Below are positions 1 through 4,513 of a DNA stretch of 6,417 nucleotides, piece by piece. The position numbers were made by a program, and so were the translations under genes. The notes under the pieces are model-generated. The model did not search any database. It was not told where the DNA came from and saw only the letters and a list, made by a program, of their open reading frames with translations. This DNA comes from an uncultured Actinomycetes bacterium (GTDB lineage: Bacteria > Actinomycetota > Thermoleophilia > Miltoncostaeales > Miltoncostaeaceae), in NCBI GenBank assembly GCA_903928615.1, contig CAIYRJ010000403.1, positions 1-6,417 on the forward strand, given 5' to 3'. Within the stretch, counting starts at the first letter, position 1; each line of letters opens with the position of its first letter.

Positions 1-483
1 GGAGCGGTGGTCGGTGCAGAGGGCGATGCGCACGGGATCACGCCCGCTCGCCGTCGAGAGCAGCGTCGGGTCGGGGCGCGTGCCCACCCTGATGAGGTCG
101 AGCCGGTCGGAGTCCCAGCACACGCCCACCAGCGGGTCGTCGGTCACCTGCCCGCGGTCGTGGTGGTGCATCGCGTACGTGAGCGTGCTGAGCTCGTCTG
201 GCGTGATGCCCAGGGCCTCATGCCCCAGCGCCTCCGCAAGCTCGGCCGCCCTGGGCCCGTGCCCGGGATCGTGGCCGTCGTTCTCGCGGCGGCAGTCGTG
301 GAGGATCGCGAACAGCAGCGCCACGTGGCAGCTCACGCCCTCCTCATGCGCGAGGTCGATGCCGTTCTCGCCCACGCGCCGCCAGTGCTCGTGCCCGTGG
401 ATGCCCTCGCGCTCCCCGGCCACCGCCAGCGCCAGGCCGATGGGCCCGGTGATTACTCCGTCGATTGCAGTGCTTTCGGTCAT
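1..483 (-). CDS. HD-domain phosphohydrolase-like protein, C-terminus cut by the window edge
   Basis: The frame is open for 161 codons from an ATG at 483 to the left edge, with no stop, so the C-terminus is missing. The protein shows an HD-superfamily pattern. Near residues 29-34 is HGHEHW (a HxxHW-type first ligand region), followed by an LHD motif at 61-63 (the namesake His-Asp), a histidine cluster HHH at 106-108, and CWDSDRLDL at 122-130 whose Asp residues would complete the metal site. Known members of the superfamily are metal-dependent phosphohydrolases acting on nucleotides or other phosphoesters; the substrate cannot be told here. There is no signal peptide or membrane segment, so it is probably cytoplasmic. 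A GAGG lies only 3 bases before the ATG, a weak ribosome site. It is transcribed divergently from the toxin-antitoxin-like operon and is probably unrelated to it. The family call is good; the specific function is unknown. Confidence 0.82.
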   Translation of the reverse strand, partial: MTESTAIDGVITGPIGLALAVAGEREGIHGHEHWRRVGENGIDLAHEEGVSCHVALLFAILHDCRRENDGHDPGHGPRAAELAEALGHEALGITPDELSTLTYAMHHHDRGQVTDDPLVGVCWDSDRLDLIRVGTRPDPTLLSTASGRDPVRIALCTDHRS

Positions 484-599
484 GTGCCTCGTCGTTCGCG
501 TGTGCACAGGGTTGTCCCGGAGTCGTGCGTGGATCCTTACGCTGCGTGGCACGTGCGCCCGAATTCGCTCGCTAGCGTGTCCCTCAGCAGGTATGACGT

Positions 600-614
600 A
601 CGAGATATACTCGT
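600..614 (+). promoter_or_regulatory. Candidate promoter -10 inside a palindromic operator
   Basis: A perfect inverted repeat, ACGAG-ATATA-CTCGT, spans this site. Its centre contains TATACT (606-611), a five-of-six match to the sigma70 -10 consensus. It lies about 17 bases before the ribosome binding site of the antitoxin-like gene. I see no convincing -35 at the usual distance. Antitoxins of the Phd/YefM class commonly repress their own promoter by binding palindromes, so the overlap suggests autoregulation. That role is inferred from position only. Confidence 0.5.
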
Positions 615-627
615 CCCGTCCGACATG

Positions 628-634
628 AGGGAGA
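628..634 (+). promoter_or_regulatory. Ribosome binding site of the antitoxin-like gene
   Basis: AGGGAGA ends 7 bases before the ATG at 642, which is normal Shine-Dalgarno spacing. It fixes that start codon. Confidence 0.75.
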
Positions 635-641
635 GTCAGCG

Positions 642-908
642 ATGAAGACCCGGACGGTCGCGGCCAACGACGTGCGAATCCCCGATCCCGCCCCCGACGA
701 GGTGGTGGTGGTCATGCGCTACGGCAAGCCGTACGCCGCGATCATCGACACCGATGCGCTCGACCTGTTCCTGCGCATGCAGGCACTGTTCGGCGAGTAC
801 GTGCCGCACGAGATGGGCATCAGCGACCTCGAGCTCAAGATCCACGAGCTCGCGGAGTCGGGCGAGGACACCGAGGAGTTCGACTACGCGACCTTCCTCG
901 CTCGCTGA
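642..908 (+). CDS. Putative type II antitoxin, Phd/YefM-like
   Basis: This is an 88-residue protein with a well-placed Shine-Dalgarno. Residues 20-40 (DEVVVVMRYGKPYAAIID) resemble the strand-turn-strand segment of Phd/YefM antitoxins, where a hydrophobic strand is followed by R-x-G-K-P-x-A and another strand. Residues 41-50 (ALDLFLRMQA) would begin the following helix. The C-terminus is acidic (ESGEDTEEFD), as expected for a tail that neutralises an RNase-type toxin. The usual N-terminal A-x-x-x-R/K-x-x-F helix of Phd is not clear, so the match is partial. The stop is 1 base before the assigned start of a MazF-like gene, the classic antitoxin-toxin order. The palindrome at its promoter fits autoregulation. 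It could instead be a standalone small regulator. The context-based call is moderately sure; antitoxin activity is inference. Confidence 0.62.
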   Translation: MKTRTVAANDVRIPDPAPDEVVVVMRYGKPYAAIIDTDALDLFLRMQALFGEYVPHEMGISDLELKIHELAESGEDTEEFDYATFLAR

Positions 909-909
909 T

Positions 910-1446
910 CTGCGCGGCGCGATCGTCTGGGCCACCACGACGTTCCAGTCAGAGGCGCCTTTCCGCGTGCTGCATGCGGACGGGTCGCTTGCGGCTTTCG
1001 CCAGCGCAAGCGATCTCGCGGATGCCATCGGGCGCAAGGAGGTTCCGGTCACCCACACGTGCCTGGTCGACGCCAAGATCCGTCCGGTGGTGGTCCTGCA
1101 GGGCCGGCCCCGGGGCGCCCTTGCGGATTACGTGGCGCTGAAGCTCACCCGCTTCGCAAAGTTGCCCGCCGATCGCCGTGAGCTCGTGCGGCAGGACGTC
1201 TTCCCGGACCTGCTCTACCTGCCGGAGGACCCCGACCGCTACGGCCTGCCCACCGAGAACGCCATCGACGTCAACTCGCTGGTGCGGGTGCACCGCGACG
1301 CCATCATCGCGGTGGCCGGATGGCTCGACCCCCACCAGGTGACTACTCTGGGCCACAAGCTGGCAGCTGCGCTCGACATCGACCTCCGCGGGCCGATTCG
1401 CGACGGCGTGATGGCCCACCTCGAGGCCCTGCGCCGCGACGACTGA
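910..1446 (+). CDS. Putative MazF/PemK-like toxin, enlarged, with a non-AUG start
   Basis: This frame gives 178 residues if started at the CTG at 910. It opens with LRGAIVWA, like the first strand of MazF/PemK endoribonucleases ([RK]GEI[VW]). Later come IRPVVVLQGRPR (57-68; compare RPVLVLS) and VALKLTRF (75-82), which would supply the Arg (R58) and Thr (T80) equivalent to MazF active-site residues. Residues 119-155 (VNSLVRVHRDAI followed by a helix with LDP) resemble the MazF C-terminal strand and helix. Family proteins are sequence-specific mRNA interferases, usually about 110-120 residues; here about 45 extra residues (12-56) separate strand 1 from the RPVVVL strand. There is no ATG in a sensible place. 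A GTG at 967 has a GAGG upstream but would delete strand 1, and an ATG at 754 would lie deep inside the antitoxin gene. CTG 910, coupled to the upstream TGA, is my choice; the start is uncertain. Confidence 0.6.
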   Translation: MRGAIVWATTTFQSEAPFRVLHADGSLAAFASASDLADAIGRKEVPVTHTCLVDAKIRPVVVLQGRPRGALADYVALKLTRFAKLPADRRELVRQDVFPDLLYLPEDPDRYGLPTENAIDVNSLVRVHRDAIIAVAGWLDPHQVTTLGHKLAAALDIDLRGPIRDGVMAHLEALRRDD

Positions 1447-1470
1447 CGCGAGGTGGCGCGAACGCCGATG

Positions 1471-1499
1471 ACGGGCGGGTTTGGAATCACCCCGCGCGT
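1471..1499. terminator. Candidate bidirectional terminator hairpin
   Basis: An imperfect hairpin (ACG-G-GCGGG, 11-base loop, CCCGC-G-CGT) has eight pairs interrupted by one G-G mismatch. It fills most of the 56-base gap between the converging toxin-like and propeller genes. No T-run follows on either strand, so it is a weak intrinsic terminator at best. A smaller stem, GGCG-CGAA-CGCC, lies at 1455-1466. Confidence 0.4.
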
Positions 1500-1502
1500 G
1501 GC

Positions 1503-3152
1503 CTACTTCTTCACGCTCACCGTGCGCACGCCCTCGGCCACCACCTCGGCGCCCGTGTAGCCGAGGGTGGTCACCGTCCACGTGGCCTTCGGCAACGTGA
1601 TGGTGCACCGGAACGTCCGCTTGGTCACCTTCTTGGTCTTCTTGTTCCGCACCGTGGTGATGCGGCAGCGACCCGTGGCGCTCTTCGCCTTGGACCTCTT
1701 GGTCTTCGAGGCCTTGGCGCTCTGGGTAATGCGCGTGATCCCGGCGGGCACCGTGCCCGTGGTCGTGCCCACGCGGGTCTTCCGGTTGAGCACGAACGAC
1801 CCCGGAAGCTTCTTGCGGGACTTCGTCGCCGACGAGTTGGGGCCCAGTGGCGACGCGCCACCGGCTGCGGATGCGGGGGCCGGCGTCGGGACGTAGCGGA
1901 TGGCCTGCGTGGTCGGGGCAGGAGCGCCGAGCGCCCATCCGGTCACCGCTGCCCCGCTTGGACTCATCGCCACCGTTGCGCCCCCGGAGGTGGCGGAGAC
2001 GCCCGCAGGCGACAACGTGATGGGCTCCTCCCATGCGCCGGACGAGAACTCGGCCGCCTGAATGCGCTGGTTCGTCCCGTCGCTGCGCTCCCAGGTGGCC
2101 AGCGCTGATCCTGCGGGGCCAGAAGCGACAGAGGGGCGAGCCGCGTCCTGGCCGGCCTGCGAGATCTTGGTGCCTGTCGTCCAGTTCCCGTTCACCAGGC
2201 GCGCAGCCACGATAAGGAAGTTCGCGCCAGTGTTCGCACGCCAGACCGCGGTGACGGCGCCCGATGCATCCACCGCGAGCTCCACGGAGGTGCTGTCCTG
2301 CCCGGTGATCGAGATCGGCGTTGGGGTGCTCCAACCGGCGCCGGTGAACCGCGACGAGCGAATGACGCGGATGCCCGAGCCGGGGTCGGCTGACCAGACC
2401 GCCGTGAGGACCCCTGACCCGTCGGCGACGATCGCCGGCTGCTGGCTGCCTCCGGGGTCGAGGGTGTCGACGGACCCCCACGCCCCGCCCGAGAAACGAC
2501 GGGCCTGGATCGCGAACCCTTGTTCCCAGATGGCGGTGACCACGCCAGATCCATCCACAGCGAGCTGGACGTCGCCTCCGCCGGCAGGCGAGAGGTCAGT
2601 CGGCCCGCTCCAGGTGCCGCCAGCGTTGCGCGCCCACTGGACGTAGGTGTCACTTCCATCGTCGCGCACCCACGCAGCAGTGGTCACGCCCGAAGAGTCG
2701 ATCACGGCGGTCGGGAACTCGTAATCATCGGACCCGGGTGTGAGGGTCGTCGGCGCCCCCCAACCCCCACCGGCGCGGGTGGCGGCCTGCACCCTCTTGG
2801 TTCCGCCGTCAATGATCCTCCACACCGCGGACAAGGCCCCCGACGCATTCCCCGCGAGGTGGGGCTGGCTGGTGTTGAAGGGACCGACGGAAAGCGCGGT
2901 ATCGGGGCCCCAGGCCCCGGCGGTCCAGGTTCGCTCCCGCATGAGACTCGGCGTGACACCCGAACTGCTCCAGATCGCCGTGGCATCTGCCGCGGGGTTG
3001 ATCACCACCGAGGGCACCCCGCCACCCTCGCCGTAGGGGCTGAGGTCAGTGGGCGGGAATTGCCAGCTGCCGATCGCGCCCAGGGCGGGCACTGTTGATA
3101 GCAGGGAGATCGCGAGGGCTGCGGTAGCGATGGGGGTGCGAGGGGGGCGCAT
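1503..3152 (-). CDS. Secreted W-repeat beta-propeller-like protein with C-terminal two-Cys module
   Basis: This encodes 549 residues. The ATG at 3152 is chosen over one at 3203 because GGAG lies 7 bases upstream and because it directly starts a signal peptide (MRPPRTPIATAALAISLLS, cleavage near 25-27). Residues 30-420 hold eight repeats of 44-52 residues. Each has a D/N-x-S/A-G-x-x-T-A-[VI]-W element (W at 61, 111, 161, 209, 253, 304, 354, 406) and a G-x-W element (W at 30, 81, 131, 181, 225, 274, 324, 374). This periodicity suits an eight-bladed propeller. A Pro/Ala linker (421-440) and a Lys/Arg-rich C-terminal domain with C496 and C516 follow. No catalytic site is recognised; a binding or structural role outside the cell is likely. 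It diverges from the pentapeptide gene and shares its C-terminal module with the glycine-rich protein encoded at 4514-5791. Export and repeat assignment are well supported; function is unknown. Confidence 0.85.
   Translation of the reverse strand: MRPPRTPIATAALAISLLSTVPALGAIGSWQFPPTDLSPYGEGGGVPSVVINPAADATAIWSSSGVTPSLMRERTWTAGAWGPDTALSVGPFNTSQPHLAGNASGALSAVWRIIDGGTKRVQAATRAGGGWGAPTTLTPGSDDYEFPTAVIDSSGVTTAAWVRDDGSDTYVQWARNAGGTWSGPTDLSPAGGGDVQLAVDGSGVVTAIWEQGFAIQARRFSGGAWGSVDTLDPGGSQQPAIVADGSGVLTAVWSADPGSGIRVIRSSRFTGAGWSTPTPISITGQDSTSVELAVDASGAVTAVWRANTGANFLIVAARLVNGNWTTGTKISQAGQDAARPSVASGPAGSALATWERSDGTNQRIQAAEFSSGAWEEPITLSPAGVSATSGGATVAMSPSGAAVTGWALGAPAPTTQAIRYVPTPAPASAAGGASPLGPNSSATKSRKKLPGSFVLNRKTRVGTTTGTVPAGITRITQSAKASKTKRSKAKSATGRCRITTVRNKKTKKVTKRTFRCTITLPKATWTVTTLGYTGAEVVAEGVRTVSVKK
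1506..1805 (-). other. C-terminal two-cysteine module, copy 1
   Basis: This segment encodes residues 450-549 of the propeller-like protein. Key features in order are GTVPAG, T-x-I-T-Q-S-A-K, C496 in CRI, TFRC with C516, an L-P-K-A-T-W-T-V strand and a final V-rich strand. The same order occurs in the protein encoded at 4514-5791. The cysteines are the only two in the mature protein, suggesting one disulfide. This copy is very basic (KTKRSKAK, NKKTKKVTKR). Confidence 0.7.
1893..3065 (-). repeat. Eight degenerate ~50-residue W-repeats
   Basis: The block encodes residues 30-420 of the propeller-like protein. Each unit pairs a G-x-W with an [AT]-[AVI]-W element about 20 residues before it. The first G-x-W (W30) has no preceding A-V-W element and the last A-x-x-x-G-W (W406) has no following G-x-W, so the two ends complement each other. 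Repeats have diverged at DNA level and are recognised from the protein. Confidence 0.78.
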
Positions 3153-3159
3153 TTCGTTG

Positions 3160-3163
3160 CTCC
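3160..3163 (-). promoter_or_regulatory. Ribosome binding site of the propeller gene
   Basis: On the minus strand GGAG lies 7 bases before the ATG at 3152, supporting that start instead of the in-frame ATG at 3203. Confidence 0.7.
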
Positions 3164-3167
3164 AAGA

Positions 3168-3190
3168 TCGGTACGGATAGAGAGTACCGA
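3168..3190. promoter_or_regulatory. Inverted repeat in the divergent promoter region
   Basis: TCGGTAC and GTACCGA form a perfect 7-base inverted repeat around a 9-base spacer, 16 bases outside the start of the propeller gene. On the minus strand it overlaps a possible TTGCCG (3202-3197), 18-base spacer, TATCCG promoter for that gene. It could be a repressor or activator site shared by the divergent pair. The repeat is seen directly; the regulatory role is inferred. Confidence 0.45.
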
Positions 3191-3212
3191 CATGGAGCGG
3201 CAATGGTCGGCA

Positions 3213-3240
3213 GTGACCCCGAGCCGCACGGCGGTATCCT
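3213..3240 (+). promoter_or_regulatory. Candidate promoter for a leaderless pentapeptide-repeat transcript
   Basis: GTGACC (3213-3218), a 16-base spacer and TATCCT (3235-3240, fitting TANNNT) would start transcription at about 3247, directly before the ATG at 3248. No Shine-Dalgarno precedes that ATG, and leaderless mRNAs are common in Actinomycetota. Confidence 0.4.
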
Positions 3241-3247
3241 CGTCTCG

Positions 3248-4480
3248 ATGCCCTCCCTCCACAGCATCACCGCCTCCTCACTCGCCGTCGCCGCCCTGGC
3301 CTCTGCCGCGCTCATGGCGTCCCCCGCCACCGCTGGCTACCGGAACGCCCCCGACATTCGCGGCCAGAACCTCAGCGGGAAGGACCTGCGCGGCCTCGAC
3401 CTCCACGGCCGGGACCTCCGCGGGAAGAACCTCCGCGGCGCCGACCTCCGCCGGGTGATCCTGCAACGAGCCGACCTGCGCGGTGCCGACCTCACCGGGG
3501 CGAAGCTGCGGGGGGCGCGCATGCGCAACGCCGATCTGCGCGGGGCCATCCTGCGCCGGGCCGACTTCACCAAGGCCGATCTGCGGGGCAGCCGCCTGGG
3601 GGCGCCTCGCCCGGGCCAGCGCTCCAACGGCGCCGCCTCGGGCTGCCCTGGCACCAGCCTTGGTGTCGTTGTCCTCAACCCGGTGACAATCACCTACGCC
3701 ATGACCGGCGCCAACTTCACCGGCGCCAACCTGTCGAATGCCGACTACTCGCAGGCTGACGTGCGGGGTGCCAACTTCACCAATGCCACCCTCACCGGCA
3801 CGAGCTTCATCGGCGCCAACCTCGACGACACCACCTGGAAGGGCGCGAACGCGACCGGCACCGACTTCGGTTGCGGCCTCATGGCCGGCGCGAACCTCGC
3901 GGGCATCCAGGGCAGGCCCAGCACCTATCCGCAGCAGATGCCCACGGGCTGGATCATCGCCAATGGGCAGTTCGTGGGGCCGGGGATGACGATCTCGGGC
4001 AGCTGGTCAGGGGTCGACTTCGCCGGGGCCGACCTCACGGGCGCCAATATCACCTCGCCGGTGGATATCTCGCGGGCCAACTTCACCGGCGTCAACCTCA
4101 CCGGCGCCACCTTCGCCTGGGTCAGCGGGCCCGGCGCCAACTTCACCGGGGCCAACCTGACATCCGCCAACTTCGCAGGCGGCTCCTACGCGGGGGCGAT
4201 CTTCGTGAACGCGAACTTCACCGGCGCGAAGTTCCAATCGACCGTCTACATGAGCAATACCAACATGATGGGCGCCAACTTCACCGGCGCGTGGGCGCAC
4301 TTCGGGGTGATGATGAATCCCTCCGCACAGCCCATCGGTTTCCCCTCCGCCTGGGGCGTCGGCTCGACCGGCACCAACGTCACCTGCGGCCCCGGGGAGG
4401 TCACCGACGACTGGGCCAGCTGCTTCCCGCCCGTGGCCGTGATGCCCGCGGGGGCGAGGCCCCCAGGCCTGTGGTGGTGA
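3248..4480 (+). CDS. Secreted pentapeptide-repeat protein
   Basis: This encodes 410 residues with an N-terminal signal peptide (hydrophobic 8-28, cleavage near ATAG at 27-30). Three blocks of A[DN]LxG-type pentapeptides follow: residues 36-118, 151-219 and 249-349. Such repeats fold as a right-handed quadrilateral beta-helix. Block 1 is Arg-rich with Leu at the central position (RGxDL); blocks 2 and 3 are Asn/Thr-rich with Phe or Leu (GANFTGANL). The blocks are separated by a C133-containing insert and by a PTGWIIANGQFVGPG segment of the type that ends turns in other exported pentapeptide proteins. C133, C209, C380 and C392 may form disulfides. It has no DNA-gyrase-mimic features, being exported, so a surface structural role is more likely; that is inference. 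The start is ambiguous: an in-frame ATG at 3203 has GGAG 5 bases upstream but would add 15 residues before the signal peptide. I prefer 3248. Confidence 0.88.
   Translation: MPSLHSITASSLAVAALASAALMASPATAGYRNAPDIRGQNLSGKDLRGLDLHGRDLRGKNLRGADLRRVILQRADLRGADLTGAKLRGARMRNADLRGAILRRADFTKADLRGSRLGAPRPGQRSNGAASGCPGTSLGVVVLNPVTITYAMTGANFTGANLSNADYSQADVRGANFTNATLTGTSFIGANLDDTTWKGANATGTDFGCGLMAGANLAGIQGRPSTYPQQMPTGWIIANGQFVGPGMTISGSWSGVDFAGADLTGANITSPVDISRANFTGVNLTGATFAWVSGPGANFTGANLTSANFAGGSYAGAIFVNANFTGAKFQSTVYMSNTNMMGANFTGAWAHFGVMMNPSAQPIGFPSAWGVGSTGTNVTCGPGEVTDDWASCFPPVAVMPAGARPPGLWW
3353..4294 (+). repeat. Pentapeptide (15-base) tandem repeat blocks
   Basis: Three blocks lie at 3353-3601, 3698-3904 and 3992-4294. 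At DNA level the unit GCCAACTTCACCGGC recurs exactly or nearly so, around 3710, 3770, 4077, 4137 and 4275, so the later blocks are more homogeneous than the Arg-rich first block. Confidence 0.8.
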
Positions 4481-4492
4481 GCGACCCCACGT

Positions 4493-4509
4493 GACGCCCC
4501 GGAGGCGTC
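4493..4509. terminator. Candidate bidirectional terminator hairpin
   Basis: GACGCC-CCGGA-GGCGTC is a perfect 6-base-pair stem with a 5-base loop. It fits within the 33-base gap between the converging pentapeptide and glycine-rich genes. No T-run follows. A second perfect stem, GGGGGC-GAG-GCCCCC (4450-4464), lies in the last codons of the pentapeptide gene and may add to it. Confidence 0.55.
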
Positions 4510-4513
4510 GGGC

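Noticed and set aside
549..577. Short palindromes GCACGTGC (549-556) and CGCTAGCG (570-577)
   Set aside because: Eight-base palindromes are expected by chance at this GC content, and neither sits at a promoter element.
7..645. A 212-codon plus-strand frame at the left edge
   Set aside because: It is antisense to the HD-domain gene, which has clear family motifs on the minus strand.
949..2481. A 510-codon open frame on the minus strand
   Set aside because: It overlaps the toxin-like gene antisense and the propeller gene in another frame. Its translation is rich in His/Arg/Gly with no domain or signal peptide, typical of a shadow frame in high-GC DNA.
3353..4294. Regular short repeats that could suggest a CRISPR-like array
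   Set aside because: The period is 15 bases, it is fully coding and there are no unique spacers. It is a pentapeptide repeat.
3248..4480. Pentapeptide protein as a Qnr/MfpA-type gyrase-protecting DNA mimic
   Set aside because: It has a signal peptide, Arg-rich first block and insert-split helix, unlike the cytoplasmic acidic DNA mimics.
3871..4494. A 207-codon plus-strand frame inside the pentapeptide gene
   Set aside because: It is the +2 shadow of the 15-base repeats, with an RRQLHRRQP-like periodic translation.
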